Notes: generated by a model from the sequence alone, not told the origin. Numbered from the stretch's first letter, positions 36,245 through 46,603 are shown. The stretch is 64,000 nt of DNA from Haoranjiania flava (GCF_025631005.1 NZ_JAOTPL010000010.1:1-64000), one strand, 5' to 3'. Numbers and translations: made by a program.

Positions 36245-38323
36245 TTAATTGATGAAATTCCAGAAAATGCCAACCCTGATCCAAAGCCCGGGCTTGGGAT
36301 AATAAGGCCTTACAAAAGAAAAATTATTAAAGCCGAATGTTTTATTCTGGTAGCTCAGGCTGTTTAAGTTGGCCGCTTCTGCAAATAGCCTGAAACGCTT
36401 GATCTTAAAATTGAGGTAGTAAGAAATGTCCGGCAGATTGCTGATGCGCATGGTATCGTTGTAGAAAAAATTACCGGTGAAAGGCGAATAGTGGTCCGGC
36501 TTGTAAGGCGTATTATACCTCACTTCTATGCCTGTAGCAATATCTAAGTTCTTATAAAAATGACCTTCAAAAGCAATACGGTTGCGCGTGAGTACCAACG
36601 GCACATTTACAGGTACATTACCCGCCTTCTGCTGTACATATATTTCTGCATACCACTTAAAAAACTTACCCAAAGGCGTCTCTTTTTCCGCGCCCACCTG
36701 TAATAAATTAAACAAGGAAGTATTTTGCTTTGCGGTGAAATAATCAGTAAAGTATGCATAGTTCAGCATGGCGTAATAATTGCCTGTAAGGCTGAGTTGC
36801 CATGAAGGCACATTGATCTTTGCAAAGGCATGAGTAATGTTTTCTTTAGCAAACTTGCTCTCACCGGTGATCACCGGGAAGTTTGAATGTGGTTGAAAAT
36901 TATTACCTATAAGCTCTATGTATTTCGCACTGTCGGCCGATAGAAATCCTTTGGCCGATGTGTTGAATATGAATGATGGCGTGCGGTTTACGTTGGTAAA
37001 ACCAATAGAAATGTCGCCGATCCTGGTGCCAAGGTTGCGCTTAAGATTGGCTGTAGCCATATAATCCCCGAAGTAGTCGCCCAATGCAAAGAACCTGCCT
37101 GATGCAAGCATATCCCATTTCTGGTTCCTGGTTTTGTTCCTGTATTCACCGCCGACAATAACGTTGTAATAATTTTTTTTGAACCGGCCGAAATCTCCGC
37201 CGAGCAATTGAAATTCACCAAACACTTTCACAAACTGTGCTATATTCTTTTTGTCGGGGTAAGTGTAGATGGCAAGCTGGTTGCTCAGCTCTTTCCATTT
37301 ATCTTTATACATTACCGTATCGTTCTGTACAATCAGCCCGTAATATTGCAGGTAGCTGTCCGGGTTTGGATTTACATCCTTGAAACTGTATTCATATTCT
37401 GCATATTTTGCAGCGTGTTCAAATCGTAAGCGCGGATAAAACAGGCGGACCATAGTACTGTCATTTACTTGCAGGCTGTCTTTCTGCCCGAAGTCGTAGG
37501 AGTGCCTGTAGTACAGTGTAAAGTCCTTGTTTTCATTGCCTGAAGATATAGAAACTTTAAAAGGGCTGGGGCTTGCATTGCCAATGCTTCCAATACGTGT
37601 AGCCGCTATGTAAGGGCTGTTTACGCCTTTGCCTTTTAATTCATCAAAGTTAATGATGCCGCCATTTACAGCGCCCCTGTTCGAATTCCTGACGCCTATC
37701 AGGTTCATGCTGTATCTCTTATTTTTGCTTTGCGAAGATATGTTGGCGCGCATATTACTATGGTTGCTGTTCTGGTTGCGGAAAGCGCCGGGAGCATTCA
37801 GCAACCGGTATTCAAATGTAAAATTTACAAGCTCCTTGCGGTTTTGCGTATGCAATACATCAATCACTTGCTCCTGCCTGGTACCCATCATATAAGCCAG
37901 TGTTGTAAAGGGGCGGGTAGTGGTAAAATATTTTGTACCCTCAAGCGTATACCTGAACGGGTCAAACATATGGAAGCCGGCATCCCAACCTGGCTGCATA
38001 TGCAATGGCCTGAAAAGCAGTGATTGAGAGGGTGTGCCTATATTTCCCAGGTCGGCATAGGTGTAAGGCACAGGCAACATTTTGTTGAAATCATTGATTG
38101 ACGTATCAATACCATGCGTGCCGGTAGAATCAAAAAAACGGTAACTGATGGTAATGCTGTCTTCGTGCGGATTGCGTTGGGTAAGCGTATCTGCAGTATT
38201 GCCGCCGCTCCTGGAAAACCTGCCGCCGATATCATTCAGCCTGTCGAACTGCGCCTGCACACCTGAGCATACAAGTATGCTTAATAATGTAAACAGCAGC
38301 TGTTTGTTATTGACCAATTTCAT
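36245..38323 (-). CDS. Putative outer-membrane porin (Porin_10 type)
   Basis: This is 692 residues from ATG 38323, where MKLVNNKQLLFTLLSILVCSG VQAQ (split here) is a clear signal peptide. A start at 38392 would overlap the NDH-2 gene and has no such signal. The body is rich in alternating aromatic strands and ends in a C-terminal aromatic-rich strand (RVGIFWNFIN), as in outer-membrane barrels. It is the Bacteroidota putative-porin family; the solute is unknown. It leads the pair with murB. Confidence 0.82.
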   Translation of the reverse strand: MKLVNNKQLLFTLLSILVCSGVQAQFDRLNDIGGRFSRSGGNTADTLTQRNPHEDSITISYRFFDSTGTHGIDTSINDFNKMLPVPYTYADLGNIGTPSQSLLFRPLHMQPGWDAGFHMFDPFRYTLEGTKYFTTTRPFTTLAYMMGTRQEQVIDVLHTQNRKELVNFTFEYRLLNAPGAFRNQNSNHSNMRANISSQSKNKRYSMNLIGVRNSNRGAVNGGIINFDELKGKGVNSPYIAATRIGSIGNASPSPFKVSISSGNENKDFTLYYRHSYDFGQKDSLQVNDSTMVRLFYPRLRFEHAAKYAEYEYSFKDVNPNPDSYLQYYGLIVQNDTVMYKDKWKELSNQLAIYTYPDKKNIAQFVKVFGEFQLLGGDFGRFKKNYYNVIVGGEYRNKTRNQKWDMLASGRFFALGDYFGDYMATANLKRNLGTRIGDISIGFTNVNRTPSFIFNTSAKGFLSADSAKYIELIGNNFQPHSNFPVITGESKFAKENITHAFAKINVPSWQLSLTGNYYAMLNYAYFTDYFTAKQNTSLFNLLQVGAEKETPLGKFFKWYAEIYVQQKAGNVPVNVPLVLTRNRIAFEGHFYKNLDIATGIEVRYNTPYKPDHYSPFTGNFFYNDTMRISNLPDISYYLNFKIKRFRLFAEAANLNSLSYQNKTFGFNNFSFVRPYYPKPGLWIRVGIFWNFIN

Positions 38324-38382
38324 TATTTTATTATCCGGCAAAATTAATTGAAAATACGCGCGCAAAATTAATGAATTGCATG

Positions 38383-39666
38383 TTATTCGCATTTGTATTT
38401 TTCACCGAGCTTTTTTTCTTTTTCCGAAGGTAAGAAAATAAGCCTTAAAGAAGAATCGTTGCTGAAATAGCTGATCATCCAGTTAATAAAAATGATGAGT
38501 TTGTTTCTTACACTCAGTATCAGCATCAGGTGCAGGAACATCCACACAAACCAGGCGAAAACTCCCTGGAACTGCCAGTTCGGCAAGTCTACCACTGCTT
38601 TTAGTTTACCCACTGTTGCCATTGTACCGGGGTCTTTGTAAAAGAATTTCTGCTCCGGTTTTCCCTTAAGCCTGTTCTTTAAATTTTTTGCTAAATTTTT
38701 AGCCTGGTTGTTGGCAACATTAGCCAGTTGCGGGTGCCCGTTGGGAAAATCTTCGTTTTGCATTAAGGATACATCGCCGATCGCGTATACGCCTTCGAGG
38801 TTTTTTACGCGGTGGTATTCGTCTACTATCAGCCTGTTTCCTTTACCCAGAAACTCTTTGCCGATACCATCCGGTACATTTCCGGTAACGCCTGCAGCCC
38901 AGATCAATGTTTTGGTCAGCAATTGCTGATCATTGCCATAGATCAGCATTTTACCGTCGTAATCTTTTACAAAGGCATTCAATACTACTTTTACACCCAG
39001 CTCTTCCAGGTATTTCTGAGAATATTCCTGTGCATTTTTACTCATGTTCGATAAGGTGTGCGCGCTGCCTTCTATCAGGTAAATTTCCAGCTTTGAAAAA
39101 TCTGTTGAATGATAATCTTTCGGCAAAATATTTTTTTTCATTTCTGCCAATGCGCCTGCAAGCTCTACGCCGGTGGGCCCGCCGCCTACCACAACAATGT
39201 TCATATAAGCTTTCTTCTCTTCTTCGGTATTGCAGGCAAGCGCTTCTTCAAAGTTTAGTAAAATTTTGTTGCGCAGCGCTATGGCCTGTGGCGTGGACTT
39301 CATGGGGAATGCATAGGTCTCAATATTCTCATTGCCGAAATAATTATTCTTACAACCTGTCGCAATGACCAGCTCATCGTAATCATATTCATCATTTAGT
39401 GTTAATACTTTTTTAGCCACAGTGTCTACATATTTTACCGGTCCTAAGCGCACCTGTACATTAGACGCCTGCTGAAAAATTTTTCGAAGTGGAAATGATA
39501 TGGATGCAGGCTCCAGGAAAGATGTGGCTACCTGGTAAAACAGTGGCTGAAACTGGTGAAAATTATTTGTATCAATCAGTGTAATGTCGTAATCCGTATT
39601 TCTGAGGTATTTGGCAGTACGCAGCCCTGCAAAGCCGGCGCCTATGATGATTAGTTTTATACTCAT
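38383..39666 (-). CDS. ndh: Type II NADH dehydrogenase (NDH-2)
   Basis: This is a 427-residue flavoprotein that passes electrons from NADH to quinone without pumping protons. The FAD motif GAGFAGL is at 9-15, the NADH motif VVGGGPTGVELAG near 160-172, and the second FAD segment VYAIGDVS near 295. A C-terminal hydrophobic/amphipathic helix (FAWFVWMFLHLMLIL) anchors it to the membrane. The 58 bp before the next gene hold nothing notable. Confidence 0.9.
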   Translation of the reverse strand: MSIKLIIIGAGFAGLRTAKYLRNTDYDITLIDTNNFHQFQPLFYQVATSFLEPASISFPLRKIFQQASNVQVRLGPVKYVDTVAKKVLTLNDEYDYDELVIATGCKNNYFGNENIETYAFPMKSTPQAIALRNKILLNFEEALACNTEEEKKAYMNIVVVGGGPTGVELAGALAEMKKNILPKDYHSTDFSKLEIYLIEGSAHTLSNMSKNAQEYSQKYLEELGVKVVLNAFVKDYDGKMLIYGNDQQLLTKTLIWAAGVTGNVPDGIGKEFLGKGNRLIVDEYHRVKNLEGVYAIGDVSLMQNEDFPNGHPQLANVANNQAKNLAKNLKNRLKGKPEQKFFYKDPGTMATVGKLKAVVDLPNWQFQGVFAWFVWMFLHLMLILSVRNKLIIFINWMISYFSNDSSLRLIFLPSEKEKKLGEKYKCE

Positions 39667-39724
39667 GGCCTTAGTGTTTTGGTTGGACTGCTAAGGTAGG
39701 GCATTTAATAAAGCAGGAAATAAT

Positions 39725-40063
39725 TTATTTATATCCCTGTAATATTACAAAGGCGATCAGCAAAAGGATTATGATGAAAAATAGCACATATAAGGCTAAA
39801 TTCAGGTCTTTGAGCTTTTTTCTTTTCCGTTCAGGGCGGGTGTTTATCTGTTGCTTCAGCTTAGAGTCTATAGACAGCACATCCTTACGCATCTTGGATA
39901 CCGAGCTGTAAGCCTGCAGGCCTTCCAGGGCATCTTTGAGAAACGGATCTTCCAGCATCTCTTTTTCAAGCCGGTTTGCTTCCTCACCGGAAATGTCCTG
40001 GTTCAGGTATTTCAGCAGATCCTCTTCGGAATATTTGATTCGTATATTGTTGTTTTCACCCAT
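39725..40063 (-). CDS. Small single-pass membrane protein, likely anti-sigma factor
   Basis: This is 112 residues. The N-terminal cytoplasmic helical part (YSEEDLLKYLNQDISGEEANRLEKEMLEDP) resembles the zinc-less anti-sigma domain common in Bacteroidota, then a basic stretch (RKRKKLK) and one membrane helix at 88-110. Almost nothing projects outward, so sensing would need a partner. It overlaps the sigma gene by 8 nt. The role is inferred from position and shape. Confidence 0.7.
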   Translation of the reverse strand: MGENNNIRIKYSEEDLLKYLNQDISGEEANRLEKEMLEDPFLKDALEGLQAYSSVSKMRKDVLSIDSKLKQQINTRPERKRKKLKDLNLALYVLFFIIILLLIAFVILQGYK

Positions 40064-40634
40064 TTGATCTTTGCTGTTTTTTCTCCATAAATTGTTTCAG
40101 GTTTCTTTTGCCGTTCTGGATAAAGCTTTTTACCTGCAAAGTGCTGAAACCGGTTATCTGCTCAATTTCTTTGTAAGATTTGTTTTCAAGATAAAAAAGT
40201 TCTACACACCTGCGCTGTTCACTATTCAGCTCATCCAGCGAATCATGCAGGTGTTCAAAGATATTTTCTTTTTCCAATTTTTGCTGCAGTTCATTGTCTT
40301 CACCGCGATCGTGTTTATCATCAAAAAGCTCTTCTGTTTTGAGAACAGCATGCTTTTGTTTCCTTATTTTGATAAGGCAGTGATTCTTAGATACGCTGTA
40401 TATCCATCCTTTGAAATAAGAGACTTTGTGTTTTTTTATCTCATTAAGCGTGTGAAGAAATATTTCCTGCACGCTGTCTTTAGCGCTTTCTTCATCGTTA
40501 AGGTATTTCATGCACACACCCAGTAGCAACATGGAATAGCGTTGCAAAAGAATGCCCAACCAATAATCATCATTGGTTTTGTAAAAATTATTCAGCAATT
40601 CTTCATCACTGCTGTATTTTTTCTGCTCAATCAC
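40056..40634 (-). CDS. ECF-type RNA polymerase sigma factor
   Basis: This is 192 residues. Region 2 is at about 25-95 (YLNDEESAKDSVQEIFLHTLNEI; the -10 recognition helix YFKGWIYSVSKNHCL), and region 4 is at about 125-185 with the helix-turn-helix ENKSYKEIEQITGFSTLQVKS (shown as a pattern). It directs polymerase to a small stress regulon. The anti-sigma-like gene overlaps its 3' end, so translation is coupled. Confidence 0.92.
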   Translation of the reverse strand: MIEQKKYSSDEELLNNFYKTNDDYWLGILLQRYSMLLLGVCMKYLNDEESAKDSVQEIFLHTLNEIKKHKVSYFKGWIYSVSKNHCLIKIRKQKHAVLKTEELFDDKHDRGEDNELQQKLEKENIFEHLHDSLDELNSEQRRCVELFYLENKSYKEIEQITGFSTLQVKSFIQNGKRNLKQFMEKKQQRSNG

Positions 40635-40707
40635 AACATGAATTTATGTAATTATTTTATTACACAGTATTAATTTTATAATAATTCCATATCTTGCCAA
40701 TCATTCT

Positions 40708-41460
40708 ATGCATTTCGTAATTGCTATAACTCCTCTGAACCCTTTACGCGCAGAAGCATCTCACCGTGCGGAGATGGTAAATCAGATGCTATTTGGAGAA
40801 ACAGCCCAGGTAACAGGGGTTAGTGACGACTTCTACCGGGTAAAAACTACTTTTGACAATTATGAAGGCTGGATACAGAAATCGCAAACGCTGGATGTAA
40901 CCAAAAAATTTTTTCGCAAAAAAGTCAAAGGCATTTCTACCGAAAACAGGAACATTCTTTTTAACAATGAACCCATGTTGCTGCCCGCAGGCGCCCCCGT
41001 GCTTGATACAAATAACATTGAACATATTCCCTTAAAATACGGCAGGGTGCCGCTAAATACAGGCCTTACGCGCAACAGCCAAAACATTATCAGCATTAGC
41101 AAAAGTTTTTTGAATGCGCCGTATATTTGGGGTGGCAGAAGTATGTTTGGCATTGATTGCAGCGGCTTTACCCAGCAGGTGTTCAGGATGTTGAATGTTT
41201 TCCTGCCGAGAGACGCTTATAAACAATCAGAAGAAGGGGAGGTGATTGGTTTCCTGCCGGAAGTGCAGTGCGGCGACCTGGCTTTTTTTGATAATGCTGA
41301 AGGCAGGATCACCCATGTGGGAATTTTACTGAACGATAAGCAGATCGTGCACGCATCGGGCAAGGTCAGGATTGATAAAATTGATACGGAAGGCATTATT
41401 AATGTGGAAACCTGCGTAAGGACACATCATTTACGCATCATAAAAAGAATAACGTACTAA
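40708..41460 (+). CDS. SH3-domain NlpC/P60 (C40) peptidase
   Basis: This is 250 residues without a clear signal peptide. An N-terminal bacterial SH3 domain (about 10-65; HRAEMVNQMLFGE, EGWIQKS) precedes the NlpC/P60 domain with catalytic Cys in FGIDCSGF near 151, His in ITHVGI near 201 and a third His in IVHASG near 213. The domain order matches dipeptidyl-peptidase VI-like enzymes that recycle muropeptides in the cytoplasm. It is divergent from the sigma factor gene. Confidence 0.88.
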   Translation: MHFVIAITPLNPLRAEASHRAEMVNQMLFGETAQVTGVSDDFYRVKTTFDNYEGWIQKSQTLDVTKKFFRKKVKGISTENRNILFNNEPMLLPAGAPVLDTNNIEHIPLKYGRVPLNTGLTRNSQNIISISKSFLNAPYIWGGRSMFGIDCSGFTQQVFRMLNVFLPRDAYKQSEEGEVIGFLPEVQCGDLAFFDNAEGRITHVGILLNDKQIVHASGKVRIDKIDTEGIINVETCVRTHHLRIIKRITY

Positions 41461-41664
41461 AAATAGATGCATCAAATAAGCTATAAGATTAAATATGCAG
41501 ATCAACCGGAATGGGTACTAAATCTAAACATGCCGATAACCATAGAAACAAAAAATCCAGCCCGTTAGCAGGCAAAAAGGAAAAATATAGATAACCTCGC
41601 ATAAAGCGGTTTGGTCTATTGGTGTATTTCACCCCCAACTACCTGGACCATTAAAACATAAAAA

Positions 41665-42078
41665 ATGAAACTAACAGCTACAAAATACAATACAACCGCG
41701 CTCGACTGGGGCTTACTTCTATTAAGAGTTTTTACAGGCATTGCCATGATAGCCAATCATGGATTGGGGAAAGCGCAGAAATTACTAAATGGAGGTGAAA
41801 TAAAGTTTGCTGATCCTATTGGCATCGGCGCTAAGGCTTCTTTATCCCTGGCTGTTTTTGCAGAAGTCTTTTGTGCCCTCCTGCTTATATTTGGGCTATT
41901 TACAAGGCTGGCCACACTGCCTTTGATAGTCACTATGGCAGTCGCCGCATTTGTTGTACACGCAACAGATCCTTTCTCCAAAATGGAATCAAGCCTGCTT
42001 TTTTTATTTGTGCTGTTCCTCTTGTTTTTAGCCGGCCCGGGTAAGTACTCGGTTGACAGGATGATATCCAAAGGTTAA
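41665..42078 (+). CDS. DoxX family membrane protein
   Basis: This is 137 residues with four membrane segments. LLRVFTGIAMIANHGLGKAQKL is the DoxX opening, read here as a pattern at about 20-41. Function in this family is poorly known; some members work in thiol or oxidative stress complexes. The 204 bp upstream hold no gene. YceI follows 108 nt downstream. Confidence 0.85.
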   Translation: MKLTATKYNTTALDWGLLLLRVFTGIAMIANHGLGKAQKLLNGGEIKFADPIGIGAKASLSLAVFAEVFCALLLIFGLFTRLATLPLIVTMAVAAFVVHATDPFSKMESSLLFLFVLFLLFLAGPGKYSVDRMISKG

Positions 42079-42186
42079 TAATTATTTTGCTGCTTGATTA
42101 TTTCTTAATCTAGTTCAATGTTCCGCTGTTGCGATGTGGGTAGCTTTGCCCCATAACATTGATTATTCACTAAAAAAACACAGATT

Positions 42187-42699
42187 ATGGCAAGCACAAC
42201 ATGGATTATTGACAAAGCGCATTCAGAAATTACTTTTAAAGTAAAACATATGATGATCTCTACTGTCAGCGGGCGATTCAATGATTTTGATTCTACCGTA
42301 GATACAGATGGAGAAAATCTGTCTACAGCTAAAATACAATTCAGCGCAGAAGTAAACTCTATAGACACCAGAAACAGCCAGCGGGACGGCCATTTGAAAT
42401 CGGCTGATTTCTTTGATGCAGAAAATCATCCGCAGATTACGTTTGTTTCTACAGGTTTCGATGGAGCGCATCTCACGGGCGACTTAACTTTAAGAGGCGT
42501 AACAAAACAGGTGACGTTATCTGTTGAAACCGGCGGCATTATTACCTCTGACGGACAAAAGCGCGCAGGCTTTGAAGTAGAGGGCAAGATCAACCGGAAA
42601 GATTTTGGGCTTAGCTGGTCGGCATTGACAGAAGCGGGCGGTATGGTAGTAGCAGATGAAGTAAAGATCAGTGCAAACGTTGAATACGTGCAAGCGTAA
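42187..42699 (+). CDS. YceI family protein
   Basis: This is 170 residues, the lipocalin-like YceI barrel (WIIDKAHSEITFKVKHMM; DFFDAENHPQITF; RKDFGLSW). Homologues bind long isoprenoid lipids. No signal peptide is seen, so a cytoplasmic form is likely. A terminator closes it at 42720. Confidence 0.93.
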   Translation: MASTTWIIDKAHSEITFKVKHMMISTVSGRFNDFDSTVDTDGENLSTAKIQFSAEVNSIDTRNSQRDGHLKSADFFDAENHPQITFVSTGFDGAHLTGDLTLRGVTKQVTLSVETGGIITSDGQKRAGFEVEGKINRKDFGLSWSALTEAGGMVVADEVKISANVEYVQA

Positions 42700-42719
42700 C
42701 CATACCTATGCATACAACA

Positions 42720-42752
42720 AAAATCTGTCACCATTTTCCGGCGACAGATTTT
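42720..42752. terminator. Bidirectional terminator
   Basis: AAAATCTGTC pairs with GACAGATTTT with T or A runs on both sides. It lies between the convergent YceI gene and the gene at 42768 and can serve both. Confidence 0.85.
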
Positions 42753-42767
42753 ATTTTATCAAAACCA

Positions 42768-43016
42768 TTATTCCCTGGGTGTTGCCAGGCTCGGATCGTA
42801 GGAGAATAGGATTTCTCTTGCCTGCCCGCTTCCTGGTGCATCTTCTTCAATTTTTTTAAATCCTCTTCTTTCGAGTTCCACTACCTGGAGTTGAATGTCA
42901 TTTTCTTGCTTATCATCTGCCTGTAGTGCAAAAACATTCTCTTCCCTTGCCTGCAAGCCAAGTTCCTGTGCTCTTTGTTTTATTTCTTCGGTGGTAAGTT
43001 GTTGCTGTTGGTACAT
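42768..43016 (-). CDS. Hypothetical protein
   Basis: This is 82 residues, glutamine-rich at the start (MYQQQQLTTEEIKQRAQELGLQ), with a short alpha/beta domain after it (IQLQVVELERRGFKKIEED). No known family comes to mind. The start ATG follows an AT-rich region, and a shared terminator follows the stop. It is divergent from ileS. Confidence 0.6.
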   Translation of the reverse strand: MYQQQQLTTEEIKQRAQELGLQAREENVFALQADDKQENDIQLQVVELERRGFKKIEEDAPGSGQAREILFSYDPSLATPRE

Positions 43017-43134
43017 ATTTATTTTTATTTATTGAATAATACTATGAAAACAGCAATTTCCAAACCAAACTTTTATGCGTTACTACAATGATTTTGTAAG
43101 ATCATGCATCTTAGCCTAATTACTATTTTATTAT

Positions 43135-43142
43135 TAACTTTG
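43135..43142 (+). promoter_or_regulatory. -7 element TAACTTTG of ileS
   Basis: Perfect TAnnTTTG 23 nt before the ileS ATG; the predicted start of transcription is near 43149. The -33 box is not evident. Confidence 0.5.
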
Positions 43143-43165
43143 CACACATTTTACAACAAATTTCA

Positions 43166-46100
43166 ATGAGTAATAAATATAAAGAGTTTGCTTCGCTGAA
43201 TCTGCCGCAAATAGAAAAAGAGGTATTGAGTAAATGGCAGTCTGAAAATGCTTTTGAGAACAGTATTCAACTGCGAAAAGACGCACCGTCATTTGTTTTC
43301 TACGAAGGTCCGCCCAGTGCAAACGGCATGCCCGGTATTCACCACGTAATTTCCCGCACCATCAAGGATATGATCTGCCGCTACAAAACCATGAAAGGCT
43401 ATAAAGTAGAGCGTAAGGGCGGATGGGATACGCACGGTTTGCCTGTAGAGCTTGGCGTGGAAAAGGAACTTGGCATTACGAAAGAAGATATTGGTACAAA
43501 GATCACAGTTGAAGAATACAACAAGAAGTGCCGGGAGGCTGTATTGCGTTACAAAAAGGAGTGGGACGATCTTACTACAAAAATGGGTTACTGGGTAGAC
43601 CTGCACAATCCCTATATTACATTCGAAAACAATTATATTGAAACGCTCTGGTGGCTATTAAAAAAAATGTACAACCGCGGCTACCTGTATCAGAGCATTT
43701 CCATCCAGCCATATTCGCCTGCCGCCGGAACCGGTTTAAGTTCGCATGAACTGAACCAGCCCGGTACCTACAAAGATGTGAAGGATACCAGCGCTACGGT
43801 GTTGTTTCAGTTGCTTAAAAATAAGAATGAAGGCAATGCCGCTGCGGAAAAAATATTTAATGCCTTAGCTGACAGCCAGGCTGGTACTGAGCCCGCTGTC
43901 TACTTTATGGCATGGACCACCACGCCCTGGACACTGCCTTCCAACTTAGGGCTCACTGTAGGCCCTAATATTGATTATGTGTTGGTGCAGACTTTTAATC
44001 CTTACACGTACGATCTGCAAAACGTAATACTGGCAAAAAATCTTGTAGGGAAATATTTTAAAGCCGAGGAAGAAAACGGTTCTTTTGACGATTTTGAAGC
44101 CGGCGATAAAAGCATCCCCTGGAAAATACTGGCTGAATTTAAAGGCCTGGAATTAGAAAACCTGCGCTATGAACAACTGATGCAGTACGATGCCAATACG
44201 GCTGCTATCAGCGGCGGCGACCCTTTTCGGGTGTTGGTTGGAGATTTTGTAACCACAGAAGATGGTACCGGCATTGTACACACAGCTCCGGCTTTTGGAG
44301 CCGATGACTACCGTGTGGGGCAGAAGTACGGTATTGGAGTGCTTACTATGGTAGATAAGGAAGGAAAGTTTGTAGAAGGCATGGGAGAGTTTAGCGGCAG
44401 GTATGTGAAGAACTATAAAGATGATAATGACTATCAGGATGTTAATGTAGATATCTCCATTAAATTAAAGAAAGAAGGTAAGGCTTTTAAAGTAGAGAAG
44501 TATGAACACAGCTATCCTCATTGCTGGCGTACAGACAAACCGGTTTTGTATTATCCGCTGGATGCGTGGTTTATTAAAACTACCGCTCAGAAAGACAGGA
44601 TGATAGAACTGAACAAAAAGATCAACTGGAAGCCAAAGTCTACCGGGGAAGGCAGATTCGGTAATTGGCTGGAAAATATGGTTGACTGGAACCTGAGCAG
44701 AAGCCGCTATTGGGGCACTCCCTTGCCGGTGTGGAGAACAGAGGATGGTACTGAAGAAGTTTGCATAGGCAGCGTTAAGGAACTGACTGATTTGTATATA
44801 AAGGCCTCCGAAGCAGGGTATAATAAACATATCACGTTAAAACTCAACAATTCATTGCTTGACATTGACTTGCACAAGCCAATTGTAGATAATATTGAAT
44901 TGCTTTCTGCCTCAGGTAAACCTATGAAGCGGGTACCGGACCTGATAGATGTATGGTTTGACAGCGGTGCTATGCCTTTCGCCCAGTGGCATTTTCCTTT
45001 TGAGAATAAAGAAAAATTTGCTGAAAACTACCCGGCGGATTTTATTTGCGAGGGTGTGGATCAAACCCGCGGATGGTTTTATACGCTGCATGCCATCAGT
45101 TCACTCGTGAAAGAAGATGTGCTGGAGGAACTGAGGACTGCCGGCTTAGAGGTTGATGAAAGTAAATATCCCGGTAACGCTTTTAAAACAGTGGTATCCA
45201 ATGGGTTAGTTTTAGATAAGTATGGTAATAAAATGTCTAAACGCCACGGCAATACCGTTGATCCTTTTGAAACAATTGATAAATATGGTGCAGATGCCAC
45301 ACGCTGGTACCTGATGACTAACGCATCACCCTGGGACAACCTCAAGTTCGATATTGATGGTATCAAAGAAGTACAACGGAAGTTTTTCGGTACATTGTAC
45401 AACACTTACCAGTTCTTCGCTTTGTATGCCAATGTAGATGGTTTTGCTTTCAAAGAAGGCCGTATAGCTGATGATAACAGGCCTGAAATTGACCGCTGGA
45501 TATTATCCACCCTTCATTCATTAGTAAAGACAGTTAATGAAAACCTGGAAGAATATGAACCAACCATTGCTTTCAGAGCTATTGACCAATTTGTAGATGA
45601 ACATTTAAGTAATTGGTATGTAAGGCTTTGCAGGCGCCGTTTCTGGAAAGGTGAATATGAAACCGACAAAATTTCTGCTTACCAGACTTTGTATGAGTGC
45701 CTGGAAACAGTCAGCAGGCTTATAGCGCCGCTTGCTCCTTTCTTCAGCGACGAACTTTTCAGAAACTTAAATGCTGTTACAAACAGGTTTGAAGCCACAA
45801 GTGTACATCATACGGATTACCCGGTAGCCAACGAAGCGCTGATCGATAAACCCCTGGAAGAGCGAATGGAGCTTGCGCAGGATGTTTCATCACTGATACT
45901 TTCTCTCAGGAAAAAAGAAAACATCATTGTACGCCAGCCTTTGCAGAAAGTATTGATACCTGTATTGGATGCCCATATGAAAACCCAGCTTGAAAGGGTG
46001 GAGGACCTCATTAAGTCAGAGACGAATATTAAACAAATAGAATACATAACAGAATCCAACTCTGTAATTTCAAAAAAGATCAAGGCTGATTTTAAATCTT

Positions 46101-46594
46101 TAGGTAAAAAGCTCGGCCCAAGGATGAAAGCAACGGCAGCGGAAATTGAAAAGATGTCTCAGGAAGATATTGAAGTTCTGGAACAGACGGGCACCTTCAC
46201 GCTTACGGTTAACAATGAGCCCGTGGAGTTGGTTCCCGGAGACGTAATTATCACTGCGGAAGATATACCCGGCTGGTCAGTAGCAGGCAAAGGAAAAGTA
46301 ACCATTGCCCTGGATATTACTATTAACGAGGAACTGAGGCAGGAGGGCAACGCAAGAATGTTTATAAATCGTGTACAAAATATTAGAAAAGAACGTAAAT
46401 TTGATCTTTCTGATCGTATTTTTGTACAAATTTTAGACAGTCAGGCTTTAAAGCCATCCATAATTAGATTTAAAGATTATATTTGTGCGGAAATTTTGGC
46501 AGATGAACTAACATTTGTATCACATCTGGAAGACAGCGTTGAGGTGGAGGTGGACAATAACCTGTTATACATTACAATTCATAAAAAAGGTTAA
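43166..46594 (+). CDS. ileS: Isoleucine--tRNA ligase
   Basis: This is 1142 residues, a class I synthetase that charges tRNA-Ile. The HIGH motif is GIHH within PPSANGMPGIHH near 55, and KMSKR near 690 is the KMSKS motif. The editing domain lies between, and an anticodon-binding region plus a C-terminal extension follow. The length fits the longer form found in Bacteroidota and eukaryotes. The gene at 46604 starts 9 nt after its stop and is surely co-transcribed. Confidence 0.97.
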   Translation: MSNKYKEFASLNLPQIEKEVLSKWQSENAFENSIQLRKDAPSFVFYEGPPSANGMPGIHHVISRTIKDMICRYKTMKGYKVERKGGWDTHGLPVELGVEKELGITKEDIGTKITVEEYNKKCREAVLRYKKEWDDLTTKMGYWVDLHNPYITFENNYIETLWWLLKKMYNRGYLYQSISIQPYSPAAGTGLSSHELNQPGTYKDVKDTSATVLFQLLKNKNEGNAAAEKIFNALADSQAGTEPAVYFMAWTTTPWTLPSNLGLTVGPNIDYVLVQTFNPYTYDLQNVILAKNLVGKYFKAEEENGSFDDFEAGDKSIPWKILAEFKGLELENLRYEQLMQYDANTAAISGGDPFRVLVGDFVTTEDGTGIVHTAPAFGADDYRVGQKYGIGVLTMVDKEGKFVEGMGEFSGRYVKNYKDDNDYQDVNVDISIKLKKEGKAFKVEKYEHSYPHCWRTDKPVLYYPLDAWFIKTTAQKDRMIELNKKINWKPKSTGEGRFGNWLENMVDWNLSRSRYWGTPLPVWRTEDGTEEVCIGSVKELTDLYIKASEAGYNKHITLKLNNSLLDIDLHKPIVDNIELLSASGKPMKRVPDLIDVWFDSGAMPFAQWHFPFENKEKFAENYPADFICEGVDQTRGWFYTLHAISSLVKEDVLEELRTAGLEVDESKYPGNAFKTVVSNGLVLDKYGNKMSKRHGNTVDPFETIDKYGADATRWYLMTNASPWDNLKFDIDGIKEVQRKFFGTLYNTYQFFALYANVDGFAFKEGRIADDNRPEIDRWILSTLHSLVKTVNENLEEYEPTIAFRAIDQFVDEHLSNWYVRLCRRRFWKGEYETDKISAYQTLYECLETVSRLIAPLAPFFSDELFRNLNAVTNRFEATSVHHTDYPVANEALIDKPLEERMELAQDVSSLILSLRKKENIIVRQPLQKVLIPVLDAHMKTQLERVEDLIKSETNIKQIEYITESNSVISKKIKADFKSLGKKLGPRMKATAAEIEKMSQEDIEVLEQTGTFTLTVNNEPVELVPGDVIITAEDIPGWSVAGKGKVTIALDITINEELRQEGNARMFINRVQNIRKERKFDLSDRIFVQILDSQALKPSIIRFKDYICAEILADELTFVSHLEDSVEVEVDNNLLYITIHKKG

Positions 46595-46603
46595 TATTTT
46601 GAT

